64,000 nucleotides of DNA from Pseudomonas putida. GTDB taxonomy: Bacteria; Pseudomonadota; Gammaproteobacteria; Pseudomonadales; Pseudomonadaceae. Within the stretch, counting starts at the first letter, position 1. Each line of letters opens with the position of its first letter. A program made the position numbers and the translations under genes. Below, piece by piece: positions 1-10,101 of the stretch. The DNA is taken from positions 1 through 64,000 of the forward strand of contig NZ_JAETZZ010000015.1 of the NCBI RefSeq assembly GCF_022627325.1, given 5' to 3'. Under the pieces are notes generated by a model that saw only the letters and a program-made list of their open reading frames with translations, was not told the DNA's origin and ran no database searches.

Positions 1-76
1 CCGAACTCAGTAGTGAAACGATGCATCGCCGATGGTAGTGTGGGGTTTCCCCATGTGAGAGTAGGTCATCGTCAAG
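1..76 (+). rRNA. rrf: 5S ribosomal RNA, 3' part (5' end outside window)
   Basis: The window opens inside a 5S rRNA gene. The stretch with CCGAACTCAG, the GTGAAACGA loop and the closing GAGAGTAGGTCATCGTCAAG is the usual 3' two-thirds of a gamma-proteobacterial 5S rRNA. The end at about 76 is set by the terminal stem (ATCGTCAAG), whose 5' partner lies upstream of the window. A rho-independent terminator follows, as expected for the end of an rrn operon. Confidence 0.9.
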
Positions 77-87
77 ATTCATTTCGC

Positions 88-127
88 AAAACCCCTATCT
101 GCGCGAGCAGGTAGGGGTTTTGTCTTT
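88..127 (+). terminator. rho-independent terminator of the rrn operon
   Basis: The arms ACCCCTA (91-97) and TAGGGGT (112-118), extended by flanking A and T runs, form a strong hairpin that ends in a T-rich tract. It lies about 10 bases after the 5S rRNA end. Confidence 0.85.
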
Positions 128-210
128 TCTGGCTGTCACAGATCCCGGACTCGGCGGTTAGCCGTGATATCGTTCCCCCTCAGCCCGAACTGCCTTCCAG
201 AGAACCATCA

Positions 211-3200
211 ATGGCCAACCCGACTTCACTCCACCCCGGCTTCATGATCGTGCACGGCAACCGCCTGGACGACTTGCGCAGCCTGGTGGTGAGCTGGATG
301 CGGCGCTATCCGCTGGCCCCCCTGGAAAACGAAATTGCCCTGGTGCAGAGCAATGGCATCGCCCAGTGGCTCAAGCTGGCCTTGGCCGAGGACCCGCTCG
401 AAGATGACCAAGGCGGCTGTGGGATCGCTGCTGCCATCGAAGTGCAGTTGCCAGGCAGCTTCATGTGGCAGTTGTACAGAAAAGTCCTCGGGCGTGACGA
501 AATCCCGGAAGTTTCCCTGCTCGACAAGGCCCCGCTGACCTGGCGACTCATGCGTTTGCTACCCGCGTTGATCGAGCGCCCACATTTCGAGCCGTTGCGA
601 CGCTTCCTCACTGACGACGGCGATCTGCGCAAACGCTATCAGCTTGCAGAGCGCCTCGCTGACCTGTTCGACCAATACCAGGTCTATCGTGCCGACTGGC
701 TGAAGGACTGGGCAGCCGGGCAGCACGTCCTCAATACGGCCCGTGGCGAACGCAAGCCTCTGGCGCCTGGCGACCGCTGGCAGGCAGAGCTGTGGCGGGC
801 CCTGCTCGAGGATGTGGGTGAACAAGGCATGGCCCAAAGCCGGGCAGGGGTGCACCAGCGGTTCATCGAACGTATCAACAGCCTTGAGCAGCCCCCTGCG
901 GGCCTGCCTTCACGGGTAATCGTATTCGGTATCTCATCCCTGCCTGCCCAAGCCTTGGAAGCGCTGGCAGGCCTTGCACGCTTCAGCCAGGTATTGCTGT
1001 GTGTGCACAACCCTTGTCGCCACCACTGGGCGGACATCGTCGCCGACAAGGATCTGCTGCGCCACCAGTACAAGCGCCAGCAACGCAAACAGGGCATGCC
1101 CGTGCAACTGGATGACGAGTCCTTGCACCAGCACGCCCACCCCTTGCTGGCCGCCTGGGGCAAACAGGGGCGGGACTACATCAACCTGCTCGACAGTTAT
1201 GACGACCCAGGCAGCTACCAGGGCGCATTCAGCGACGGGCGCATCGACTTGTTCAGCGAAAGCGAGCCGACGACACTGCTCAAGCAGCTGCAGGACGATA
1301 TCCTCGAACTGCGCCCGCTTACCGAAACCCGTGAGCTGTGGCCTGAGGTGGTTCTGGCAAAAGACCGCTCCATCCGCTTCCACATCGCCCACAGCCCACA
1401 GCGCGAAGTCGAGATCCTGCACGACCAGTTGTTGGCCCGCTTCAGTGCCGACCCCACCCTGCGCCCGCGTGACGTCATTGTCATGCTCCCGGCGATCGAC
1501 ACCTATGCACCGCATATCCGCGCCGTTTTCGGCCAGCTACAGCGTAACGACCCGCGTTACATCCCCTTTACCCTGACCGATCAGGGCCAGCGCGGGCGGG
1601 ATCCCTTGCTGATTGCCCTGGAGCATCTGCTCAAGCTGCCAGACAGCCGTTTCGCCGTCAGCGAGGTGCTCGATCTGCTGGACGTACCGGCTGTGCGAGC
1701 CCGTTTCGGGATCCGCGAAAGCGACCTGCCCACGCTGCACCGCTGGATCGAAGGTGCCGGTATCCGCTGGGGGCTCAATGCCGAGCAGCGAGCGGCCCTG
1801 GGCCTGCCCGAAGGCCTTGAGCAGAACAGCTGGCGGTTTGGCCTGCGGCGTATGTTGTTGGGTTATGCCGTCGGTATGGGGGAAGGCTGCGACGGTATCG
1901 AACCCTACGACGAAATCGGCGGGCTGGATGCTGCGCTGATCGGCCCGTTGGTGGCGTTGCTCGACGCCCTGGATGTAGCCAACCATGCTCTCTCACAGCC
2001 AGCCACTGCTGCCCAATGGGGCGAGCGGCTGAACGCGTTGTTGCAAGTGTTCTTCCTGGCAGAAGGCGAACATGACGAGTTCCTGCTCATGCAACTGCAG
2101 GAGCTGCGCGATAGCTGGCTGGAGGTGTGCGAGACTGTCGGCTTGCAAGACGTGCTACCCCTCACCGTCATACGCGAGGCGTGGTTGTCGGGCCTGGATC
2201 AGGGCAAGCTGTCCCAGCGCTTTCTTGCCGGTTCGGTAAACTTTTGCACCCTCATGCCAATGCGTGCCATCCCGTTCCGGGTGGTCTGCCTGCTGGGCAT
2301 GAATGATGGCGATTACCCGCGCGCCCAGCAGCCGCTGGACTTCGACCTGATGGCCAGTGATTACCGCCCCGGCGACCGCTCGCGCCGGGAGGATGACCGT
2401 TACCTGCTGCTCGAGGCGTTGTTGTCCGCGCGCGATCAGCTATACATCAGCTGGGTCGGCCGGAGCATCCGCGACAACAGCGAGCGTCCGGCGTCCGTGC
2501 TCATAGGCCAACTGCGCGATCACCTGGCTGCAGGTTGGCGGCTGGCCGGTGGCAGGGACAGCCAGCACGCGGGCGAGCAGTTGTTGCATGGGTTGACGCA
2601 AGAGCACCCGCTGCAGCCCTTCAGCCCGCGTTATTTCCAGAAAGGCAGCGCGTTGTTCAGTTACGCCCATGAATGGCAGCTGCTGCACCAGGTTAGCGAT
2701 GAGGGCGAACAGGCAGACATTGGCCTGCCACCCTACGTGGGCGATGAAGCCCTGACGCTCACACAACTGCAGGATTTTCTGCGTAATCCGGTGCGGCACT
2801 TCTTCAGCCAGCGGCTGAAAGTGTTTTTCGAGGCGCTGGAGGCGCCGACGCCAGATGAGGAGCCGTTCGTCCTCGACGCCCTGCAGCGCTACAGCGCCAG
2901 CGAAAGCCTGCTCGGGGCGGCGCTGGCCGCCCCGGAAAACGCCGAGCATGCGCTGCAAGCCCAGGCGCGCCGGCTGCAGGCATGCGGCATGCTGCCGTTG
3001 GCCGGGTTCGGTGAGCTTTTGCAGGCAGAACTGATTCAGCCGCTGCCCGACCTGCTGCAACGCCATCGCCAATTGTTGAAGCGCTGGCCCGAGGTGGTGG
3101 AGGGCGCGCTGCCGATCAATTTCGAACAGGGCCGTCATCGCCTGGAGGGCTGGCTTGGCCGGGTCTACCAGGCCGCCGACCAAAGCCTGTTGAGCATCAC

Positions 3201-3687
3201 CACGGTGCCCAACACCCTCAGCGCCGGGCGTAACAGTCTCAAGTGGCACCGGCTGATCGCCAGTTGGGTCATGCACCTGGCGGCGTGCGCCGAAGGCTAT
3301 CCGCTGTATAGCGCCCTGTTGGCCAGCGACATCACCTTGCTGCTTGCGCCACTGTCACAACACCAAGCTGCTGAGCAGCTCGGCCATTTGCTGGTGTCAC
3401 GCCAGGCCGCAATGAATGCGCCGCTGCCGGTTGCCGCCAAGACAGCGTTCGCCTGGCTGGCCCAGGACGATCCTGACAAAGCCCTCGCCGCAGCCGCGCG
3501 TGCTTACGAAGGTGATGGCCGCACCAGTTTCGGTGAGCGCAGCGAAAGCCTGGCCCTGGCCCGACAATTTCGTGACTTCGCCGCACTCAGTGCCGACGAA
3601 ACCTTTGAAGGCTGGTGCGAAACCCTGTACCGCCCGTTATACAGCGCAGCCTGGCAGACGCTGGGCAACCCGGAGAGTGGCGCATGA
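211..3687 (+). CDS. recC: Exodeoxyribonuclease V subunit gamma (RecC)
   Basis: RecC is the Chi-recognising scaffold of the RecBCD helicase-nuclease, which processes double-strand breaks for RecA-dependent repair and degrades foreign linear DNA. The 1158-residue product has the usual RecC length. It starts with the family pattern GFMIVHGNRLDDL and has the helicase-like fold blocks, including a LLGMNDGDYPR segment, without a functional Walker A motif. The ATG at 211 is the first in frame. The stop overlaps the recB start (ATGA), so recC, recB and recD form one translationally coupled operon, in the C-B-D order I know from Pseudomonas. Confidence 0.95.
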   Translation: MANPTSLHPGFMIVHGNRLDDLRSLVVSWMRRYPLAPLENEIALVQSNGIAQWLKLALAEDPLEDDQGGCGIAAAIEVQLPGSFMWQLYRKVLGRDEIPEVSLLDKAPLTWRLMRLLPALIERPHFEPLRRFLTDDGDLRKRYQLAERLADLFDQYQVYRADWLKDWAAGQHVLNTARGERKPLAPGDRWQAELWRALLEDVGEQGMAQSRAGVHQRFIERINSLEQPPAGLPSRVIVFGISSLPAQALEALAGLARFSQVLLCVHNPCRHHWADIVADKDLLRHQYKRQQRKQGMPVQLDDESLHQHAHPLLAAWGKQGRDYINLLDSYDDPGSYQGAFSDGRIDLFSESEPTTLLKQLQDDILELRPLTETRELWPEVVLAKDRSIRFHIAHSPQREVEILHDQLLARFSADPTLRPRDVIVMLPAIDTYAPHIRAVFGQLQRNDPRYIPFTLTDQGQRGRDPLLIALEHLLKLPDSRFAVSEVLDLLDVPAVRARFGIRESDLPTLHRWIEGAGIRWGLNAEQRAALGLPEGLEQNSWRFGLRRMLLGYAVGMGEGCDGIEPYDEIGGLDAALIGPLVALLDALDVANHALSQPATAAQWGERLNALLQVFFLAEGEHDEFLLMQLQELRDSWLEVCETVGLQDVLPLTVIREAWLSGLDQGKLSQRFLAGSVNFCTLMPMRAIPFRVVCLLGMNDGDYPRAQQPLDFDLMASDYRPGDRSRREDDRYLLLEALLSARDQLYISWVGRSIRDNSERPASVLIGQLRDHLAAGWRLAGGRDSQHAGEQLLHGLTQEHPLQPFSPRYFQKGSALFSYAHEWQLLHQVSDEGEQADIGLPPYVGDEALTLTQLQDFLRNPVRHFFSQRLKVFFEALEAPTPDEEPFVLDALQRYSASESLLGAALAAPENAEHALQAQARRLQACGMLPLAGFGELLQAELIQPLPDLLQRHRQLLKRWPEVVEGALPINFEQGRHRLEGWLGRVYQAADQSLLSITTVPNTLSAGRNSLKWHRLIASWVMHLAACAEGYPLYSALLASDITLLLAPLSQHQAAEQLGHLLVSRQAAMNAPLPVAAKTAFAWLAQDDPDKALAAAARAYEGDGRTSFGERSESLALARQFRDFAALSADETFEGWCETLYRPLYSAAWQTLGNPESGA

Positions 3688-6600
3688 CCCAGGTCCGTCC
3701 CCTGGCACTGAGTTTCCCCCTGCATGGCAGCCAACTGATCGAAGCCAGTGCCGGTACCGGCAAGACGTTCACCATTTCAGCCCTTTACCTGCGGCTGATA
3801 CTTGGCCATGGCGGCGAGCACGCTTTTGCCCGCGAACTGCTGCCACCGCAGATCCTCGTGGTGACCTTCACCGATGCAGCCACCAAGGAACTGCGCGAGC
3901 GGATTCGCGCGCGCCTGGCCGAAGCTGCACGCTTCTTTCGCGGCGAGCTGCCAGAAGCCGACCCGCTGTTGCACCAGCTACGTGACGATTATCCACAGGT
4001 GCACTGGCCTCGCTGCGCCAACCGCCTGGAGATCGCCGTACAGTGGATGGACGAAGCGGCAGTCTCGACCATTCATGGCTGGTGCCAGCGCATGCTTCGC
4101 GAACATGCCTTCGACAGCGGCAGCCTGTTCACCCAGAGCCTGGAAACCGACCACAGCGACCTGCTTGGCCAGGTCATGCGCGACTACTGGCGGCGTTTCT
4201 GCTACGGCATGCATGGCGCGGCGCTGGGCTGGGTGCGCAGCCATTGGGGCAGTCCCGATGCACTGTTGCCCCGGATCCGCCCATTGTTTGGTCGCGTGCG
4301 TGCCCAGCAGGATGAGCAAGAACCGCAAGCGCTGATCGATGCAGCGCTGCTGGAGCGCGCCGATCAGTTGTACCAACTCAAAGCCCCATGGGCGCAGTGG
4401 GCCGAGCAGTTGCAACAGATCTGCCGGGACGCCGTTGCCGCCAAGCAGGTCGACGGGCGCAAACTGCAGGCGCGCTTCTTCGAACCCTGGTTCGACAAGT
4501 TACGCGCCTGGGCTGCTGATGAGCAGATAGTGGAGCTTGACCTGGGGACTGGCTTTACGCGCCTGACCCCGGCTGGCATGGCCGAAGCCTGGAAAATCGG
4601 TGAGCCTCCAGATCACCCGGCCTTGCACGCCATGCACGATCTGCCACGACAGCTACAAGCCTTGGCCAGCCCCGATGCCCGCCTGCTCGAGCACGCCGCC
4701 GCCTGGGTTTCGGCGCGCTTCGAGGTGGAAAAGCGCCGCCGCGCCGAGATGGGCTTCGACGATATGCTGCTGCGCCTGCAACATGCGTTGGCCAGTGAAG
4801 CCGGCGAGAGGTTGGCAGGCCTGATTCGCGAACAGTTCCCGGTAGCCCTGATCGACGAATTCCAGGATACCGACCCTGTTCAGTACGGCATCTTCGAGCG
4901 CATCTACCGCATCAGCGAAAATCGTGAGGAAACCGGTTTGTTCATGATCGGCGACCCCAAGCAGGCCATCTATGCCTTCCGTGGCGCCGACATTTACACC
5001 TACCTGTCCGCGCGGCGCGCCACCGCCGGACGGCTGCACAGCCTGGACACCAATTACCGCTCCAGTGAAGCAATGGTGGCCGCTGTCAATCAGGTGTTCC
5101 TGCAGGCCGAAGCCCGTGAGCAAGGGCGGGGCGCCTTCCTGTTCCGCGAAGGCCATGACAACCCGTTGCCGTTCATCGAGGTACGCGCCAAGGGGCGCAG
5201 CGAACGCCTGTTGATCGACGGCCAGGCAATCCCGGCCCTGCAGTGCTGGCAATTGGCGAGCGAAGACCCCGTCTCCAGCACACTGTACCGGCAGCAACTG
5301 GCGGCCAGCTGCGCCAGCCACATCGTCGCCCTGCTCAACAGTGCCCAGCGCGGCCACAGCGGTTTCAGCAAGGCTGACGGCGAACTGCGCCCCTGCCTGC
5401 CCTCAGACATCGCCATTCTCGTACGTGACGGCCATGAGGCGCAGTTGGTGCGAGCCGAACTTGCCGCCCGTGACGTTCGCAGCGTGTACCTGTCCGACAA
5501 GGACTCGGTCTTCGCCGCCCAGGAAGCGCATGACCTGCTGGCCTGGCTCAAGGCTTGCGCCGAGCCGGACTCCGAGCGCCTGCTCAAGGCCGCCTTGGCC
5601 AGCCTGACCCTGGACCTGTCGCTGGCCGAGCTTGACCAGTTGAACCAGGACGAGCGGGTCTGGGAGGACTGGGTCATGCGTTTTCGCCGCTACCGCGACA
5701 CCTGGCAGCGCCAGGGCGTACTACCGATGTTGCGGCACCTGCTGCACGATTTTCAGTTGCCGCGTACGCTCGTTGCCCGCAGCGACGGCGAGCGGGTGTT
5801 GACCAACCTGCTGCACCTGGCGGAGCTGCTGCAGCAAGCGGCGGGCGAACTGGATGGCGAGCAAGCGCTGATCCGTCATCTGGCCGAGCACTTGGCCAAC
5901 GCCGGCCAGGCCAGTGAAGACCAGATCCTTCGCCTGGAGAGCGACGAACAGCTGGTCAAGGTGGTGACCATCCACAAATCCAAAGGCCTGGAATACCCCT
6001 TGGTCTACCTGCCGTTCATCTGCACCAGCAAACCGGTCGACGGTAGTCGCCTGCCGCTGGCCTGGCACGACAGCCAAGGGCAGGCGCAACTGACCCTGAC
6101 CCCCGACCCGACGCAGATTGCCTTGGCCGATGATGAGCGCCTCGCGGAAGACCTGCGCCTGCTCTACGTGGCCCTCACCCGTGCCCAGCATGCATGCTGG
6201 CTGGGCGTTGCCGACCTCAAGCGCGGTAACCAGAAAAGCTCGCAGCTGCACCGCTCCGCTCTCGGCTATCTGCTTGGTGGCGGTGTACCGCTGCAGGGCT
6301 CGGCGCAACTGGCGGACTGGCTGCAGAGCTTGCTGGCCGGCTGCCCGCACATTGCCTGCCCCGGCCTGCCAGAGGCAGACGAACAGCGCTACCGCACGCC
6401 CCATGCCGAACGCGAGCTGCAGCCTGCACGCAAGCCTCGTCGCGCAGCAGCGGAGCATTGGTGGATCGCGTCCTACAGCGCCTTGCGGGTGGGTGAACAG
6501 ACACTGGGTGCCGACAGCTCCCTGGCCCAGCAATTGCTCGACGATGAGGGGGGTGCTATTCAGCTGCCCCGCGAGGTGCCCGCCGACGGCGGCGACATCC

Positions 6601-7355
6601 ACCGCTTCCCGCGCGGGCCGAACCCCGGCACCTTCCTCCATGGTTTGCTCGAGTGGGCCGGGCGCGAAGGCTTCGCCGAGGTCGCTGCCAACCCCACACT
6701 GGTCGAGCGCACCGTTGGCCAGCGCTGCAACCGGCGCGATTGGACCGGCTGGATCCCGACACTGAGCCAATGGTTGCAGCAACTGCTGAACGAGCCACTG
6801 CCTGCCCGTGATATGAGCCTGAGGTTGGCGCAGTTGCAGCACTATCAGATAGAAATGGAGTTCTGGTTCGCCAGCCATCAGGTCGATGCCCAGCAGCTTG
6901 ACCAGTTGGTCGCCCGCCACACCCATCCAGGTGCAGCGCGCCCCGCAGCTCAGCCGACGCTGCTCAACGGCATGTTCAAAGGCTTCATCGACCTGGCGTT
7001 CGAGCTCGATGGCCGCTATTACGTGGCCGACTACAAGTCCAACTGGCTTGGCCCGGATACCCAGGCCTATGACACGCAGGCCATGGAAAAGGCGATCCTG
7101 GAGCACCGCTACGACTTGCAGTACGTGCTTTATCTGCTGGCCCTGCATCGCCAGTTGCGTGCCCGGCTGCCCGATTACGATTATGACCAGCATGTGGGCG
7201 GTGCGCTGTTCATCTTCTTGCGCGGCGCCAGCAGCAGCGGCCACGGCGTGTACTTCGCCAAGCCGCCACGTGAGTTGATCGAAGCACTCGATGCGCTGTT
7301 CCGTGGCGTGCATGCGCCTCAACAACAGGACCTGTTCGCCGGAGCTGCGCCATGA
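3684..7355 (+). CDS. recB: Exodeoxyribonuclease V subunit beta (RecB)
   Basis: RecB is the 3'-5' helicase and the only nuclease of RecBCD. The N-terminal UvrD/Rep-type helicase shows Walker A in IEASAGTGKTFT, motif II in LIDEFQDTD and motif VI in RLLYVALTRAQ. The C-terminal nuclease domain has the catalytic DYKSNWLG motif. I place the start at ATG 3684, which overlaps the recC stop by four bases and gives 1223 residues. The frame is open further upstream, but a longer start would intrude into recC. The end overlaps recD by ATGA. Confidence 0.95.
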   Translation: MTQVRPLALSFPLHGSQLIEASAGTGKTFTISALYLRLILGHGGEHAFARELLPPQILVVTFTDAATKELRERIRARLAEAARFFRGELPEADPLLHQLRDDYPQVHWPRCANRLEIAVQWMDEAAVSTIHGWCQRMLREHAFDSGSLFTQSLETDHSDLLGQVMRDYWRRFCYGMHGAALGWVRSHWGSPDALLPRIRPLFGRVRAQQDEQEPQALIDAALLERADQLYQLKAPWAQWAEQLQQICRDAVAAKQVDGRKLQARFFEPWFDKLRAWAADEQIVELDLGTGFTRLTPAGMAEAWKIGEPPDHPALHAMHDLPRQLQALASPDARLLEHAAAWVSARFEVEKRRRAEMGFDDMLLRLQHALASEAGERLAGLIREQFPVALIDEFQDTDPVQYGIFERIYRISENREETGLFMIGDPKQAIYAFRGADIYTYLSARRATAGRLHSLDTNYRSSEAMVAAVNQVFLQAEAREQGRGAFLFREGHDNPLPFIEVRAKGRSERLLIDGQAIPALQCWQLASEDPVSSTLYRQQLAASCASHIVALLNSAQRGHSGFSKADGELRPCLPSDIAILVRDGHEAQLVRAELAARDVRSVYLSDKDSVFAAQEAHDLLAWLKACAEPDSERLLKAALASLTLDLSLAELDQLNQDERVWEDWVMRFRRYRDTWQRQGVLPMLRHLLHDFQLPRTLVARSDGERVLTNLLHLAELLQQAAGELDGEQALIRHLAEHLANAGQASEDQILRLESDEQLVKVVTIHKSKGLEYPLVYLPFICTSKPVDGSRLPLAWHDSQGQAQLTLTPDPTQIALADDERLAEDLRLLYVALTRAQHACWLGVADLKRGNQKSSQLHRSALGYLLGGGVPLQGSAQLADWLQSLLAGCPHIACPGLPEADEQRYRTPHAERELQPARKPRRAAAEHWWIASYSALRVGEQTLGADSSLAQQLLDDEGGAIQLPREVPADGGDIHRFPRGPNPGTFLHGLLEWAGREGFAEVAANPTLVERTVGQRCNRRDWTGWIPTLSQWLQQLLNEPLPARDMSLRLAQLQHYQIEMEFWFASHQVDAQQLDQLVARHTHPGAARPAAQPTLLNGMFKGFIDLAFELDGRYYVADYKSNWLGPDTQAYDTQAMEKAILEHRYDLQYVLYLLALHRQLRARLPDYDYDQHVGGALFIFLRGASSSGHGVYFAKPPRELIEALDALFRGVHAPQQQDLFAGAAP

Positions 7356-9427
7356 GTCGCACCCTTGATGACCTCTTGCCTACGCCACTGAACGCCGAGC
7401 ACCTGCTGACGCTGGCGCCACAACGCAACAGCGCGGACCTGCTGCAACTGCTCGACCGCTGGGTTGAGCGCGGCTGGTTGCGGGCGCTGGACCGTGCATT
7501 CGTGTCCTTTCTGGAAGAGCGCGCCCCCGGCAGCGATCCGCTGTTGCTGCTGGCCGCTGCCTTGGCCAGCCATCAGCTGGGCCACGGGCATGTCTGCCTG
7601 GACCTGCAGCAAACCCTGGCCGAGCCGGATTTCGCCCTGTCGCTGCCGCCGGAAGGCGATGCCCTGGCAGGGCCGTTGCTGCTGCCGTCCCAGTTGCTCG
7701 CCAACCTCGACCTGCACACCTGGCGCAAGCGCATTGCCGCCAGCACCCTGGTGGCGGCTGGCGATACCCCGGGCCATGAGGCCCGGCCATTGGTGATCAG
7801 CGGTGAACGTCTCTACCTGCGCCGCTACTGGAGTTACGAGCGGCAGATCGACGAAACCCTGCGCCAGCGCCTGGGTCAAGACGAGGCCACCCCCGCAGAC
7901 CTGCCTGCGCGCCTGGCGCAGTTGTTCGACGAGGGGGCTCTGGCCGGCCAGGTGGATTGGCAGAAACTGGCGTGTGCCCTGGCTACCCGCGCCGGCTTCA
8001 GCATCATCACCGGTGGGCCGGGCACCGGCAAAACCACCACGGTGGTGCGCCTGCTGGCCTTGCTGCAGGCGCCTGCAGTCGAGCAGGGCAGGCCACTGCG
8101 CATTCGCCTTGCCGCGCCCACCGGCAAGGCTGCAGCGCGCCTGACCGAGTCCATCGGTCAGCAGGTCGAGCGTTTGCAGGTCAGTGCCGATGTCCGCCGG
8201 CAGATTCCTACCGATGTCAGTACCGTGCACCGGCTGCTCGGCAGCCGCCCGGGCTCTCGCCACTTCCGTCACCATGCGGGCAACCCGTTGCCGCTGGATG
8301 TGCTGGTGGTGGATGAAGCCTCGATGATCGACCTCGAAATGATGGCCAACCTGCTCGATGCCTTGCCCCCCAAAGCCCGGTTGATCCTGTTGGGTGACAA
8401 GGACCAGCTGGCCTCGGTCGAGGCGGGTGCGGTGCTGGGCGACCTGTGCCGGGATGCGGAAGAGGGCTGCTATTCACCCGCGACCCAAGCATGGCTGGAG
8501 CAGATTGGCGGTCAGTCGCTGGCCGAGAGCGGGCTGAAGGCCGGCGACGCGCAACGCAACCCATTGGCCCAGCAAGTCGTGATGCTGCGTTTTTCCAGGC
8601 GCTTTGGCGAAGGCAGCGGCATCGGCCAGCTGGCGCGCCTGGTCAACCGCCAGCAAGCCCAGGCGGCCCGCGATCTGTTGACGATGCCGCCGGCCGATGT
8701 ATTCGGCCTGGCCCTGCGCGGCGAGCACGACCGCGCCTTTGATCGGCTGATACTCGACGGCCTGAACCGCGGCGCCGATGGGCCACAAGGCTATCGCAGC
8801 TACCTGCGCACCATTGGCCGGCATCGTCCTGCGCCTGGCAGTGCTTTCGACGATCCGCTCTGGGAGCAGTGGGCTGGCAAGGTGCTGCGCAGCTTTGAGG
8901 ACTTCCAGTTGCTGTGCGCGGTGCGCAGGGGCGCCTGGGGGGTGGAAGGGCTCAATGAGCGGGTGGCGCGAGTGCTGCACAGCGCCGGGCTGATCGACAG
9001 CCAGCAGCCTTGGTATGAAGGGCGCCCGGTACTGGTGACGCGTAACGACTACGGTCTGGGCCTGATGAACGGTGACATCGGCATCGCCCTGCGCTTGCCG
9101 GACGAGCAGGGCGAGCCGCTGCTGCGTGTGGCCTTCCCACGCAACGACGGCAGTGGCGGGGTGCGCTTCGTGCTGCCCAGCCGGCTTAACGAGGTGGAAA
9201 CGGTGTTCGCCATGACCGTCCACAAGTCCCAGGGCTCTGAGTTCAGCCATACCGCGTTGGTACTGCCCGATGCGCTCAATCCGGTGCTGACCAAAGAGCT
9301 GGTATACACCGGTATTACCCGGGCCAAGCATTGCTTCAGCCTGGTCGAGCCACGGCAGGGCATCTTCGAAGAAGCGGTGGCGCGCAGGGTGCGGCGTATC
9401 TCCGGTTTGATGCTCGAGCAGGTGTGA
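7352..9427 (+). CDS. recD: Exodeoxyribonuclease V subunit alpha (RecD)
   Basis: RecD is the fast 5'-3' helicase of RecBCD. The 691-residue protein carries Walker A (GGPGTGKTTT), a DEASMID Walker B segment, a GDKDQLASVEAG motif III and the C-terminal TVHKSQGSEF and YTGITRAK motifs of SF1B helicases. The start ATG overlaps the recB stop. It is the last gene of the operon; a long inverted repeat follows after the stop. Confidence 0.95.
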   Translation: MSRTLDDLLPTPLNAEHLLTLAPQRNSADLLQLLDRWVERGWLRALDRAFVSFLEERAPGSDPLLLLAAALASHQLGHGHVCLDLQQTLAEPDFALSLPPEGDALAGPLLLPSQLLANLDLHTWRKRIAASTLVAAGDTPGHEARPLVISGERLYLRRYWSYERQIDETLRQRLGQDEATPADLPARLAQLFDEGALAGQVDWQKLACALATRAGFSIITGGPGTGKTTTVVRLLALLQAPAVEQGRPLRIRLAAPTGKAAARLTESIGQQVERLQVSADVRRQIPTDVSTVHRLLGSRPGSRHFRHHAGNPLPLDVLVVDEASMIDLEMMANLLDALPPKARLILLGDKDQLASVEAGAVLGDLCRDAEEGCYSPATQAWLEQIGGQSLAESGLKAGDAQRNPLAQQVVMLRFSRRFGEGSGIGQLARLVNRQQAQAARDLLTMPPADVFGLALRGEHDRAFDRLILDGLNRGADGPQGYRSYLRTIGRHRPAPGSAFDDPLWEQWAGKVLRSFEDFQLLCAVRRGAWGVEGLNERVARVLHSAGLIDSQQPWYEGRPVLVTRNDYGLGLMNGDIGIALRLPDEQGEPLLRVAFPRNDGSGGVRFVLPSRLNEVETVFAMTVHKSQGSEFSHTALVLPDALNPVLTKELVYTGITRAKHCFSLVEPRQGIFEEAVARRVRRISGLMLEQV

Positions 9428-9433
9428 TGCATA

Positions 9434-9476
9434 GCTGTGGGCGCTGCCGTGCCCTGTGACAGGGCGCTTCCACAGC
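9434..9476. terminator. Nested inverted repeat downstream of recD
   Basis: The outer arms GCTGTGG and CCACAGC enclose the inner palindrome CCCTGTGACAGGG. The structure begins six bases after the recD stop and could end recCBD transcription. It lacks a clear T tract, so it may instead be a REP-type repeat or depend on Rho. Confidence 0.45.
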
Positions 9477-9534
9477 GATGACAGCGTTGTGCTATCGTTG
9501 CGCCACATCTGAAGGGATTTAAGAGATTTCCCAC

Positions 9535-10101
9535 ATGACAGTGGTTGGCAGACGTGTGACGGGCGGTGCGCTTTCGCGCTTGCTGACCCTCTTGGCGCTA
9601 TTGGCCGGCCCTGTTCATGCGGATGATTCGGCCACTGCTGCGCAGGCCCAGCAGCGTGCCGAGGCCGTGACTCAGGTTGTATTGGGTATCTTGAGTTACG
9701 CACGCTGGCCGGTCGAACCGGTGCCGCTGCGGTTGTGCCTCGTCGGCCCCACCGAGTACACCGACGACCTGATCAAAGGCAACCTGCAGAACTCCGGTCA
9801 ACCGCTGCAAGTGCGCCGTCTGCTTGCTGATGACCGGGAGATCGCCCACGCGTGTGACGCCGTGTACATCGGCAAGCTCGACCAAGGCCAGCGCGATCGG
9901 TTGTTCCAGGCCGTCAGTAACCACCCTGTATTGAGCATCAGTGAAGCCGACGACCCGTGTACGGTCGGTACCCTGTTCTGCCTGCGGGTCAGCGACCAGC
10001 AGGTTGCATTCGAGGTCAACCTCGACTCTGTGGCACGCTCGGGCGTGCGTATTCACCCCAGCGTGCTGCAGTTGTCGCGGCGCCGGGGGGTGCAACCATG
10101 A
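9535..10101 (+). CDS. yfiR: YfiR-family periplasmic repressor of diguanylate cyclase (DUF4154)
   Basis: In P. aeruginosa, YfiR is a periplasmic protein that binds and represses the inner-membrane cyclase YfiN. The 188-residue product has a cleavable signal peptide (hydrophobic core LLTLLALLAGPVHA). The YfiR/DUF4154 body contains paired cysteines (AHACDAV and DDPCTVGTLFCLRV) that could form the redox-sensing disulfides known in this family. Its stop overlaps the yfiN start (ATGA). The order R-N-B matches the known yfiBNR operon. Confidence 0.88.
   Translation: MTVVGRRVTGGALSRLLTLLALLAGPVHADDSATAAQAQQRAEAVTQVVLGILSYARWPVEPVPLRLCLVGPTEYTDDLIKGNLQNSGQPLQVRRLLADDREIAHACDAVYIGKLDQGQRDRLFQAVSNHPVLSISEADDPCTVGTLFCLRVSDQQVAFEVNLDSVARSGVRIHPSVLQLSRRRGVQP

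Noticed and set aside
9957..10097. N-terminal extension of yfiN
   Set aside because: Overlaps yfiR by 140 bp; the ATGA coupling at 10098 and membrane helix position decide the start.
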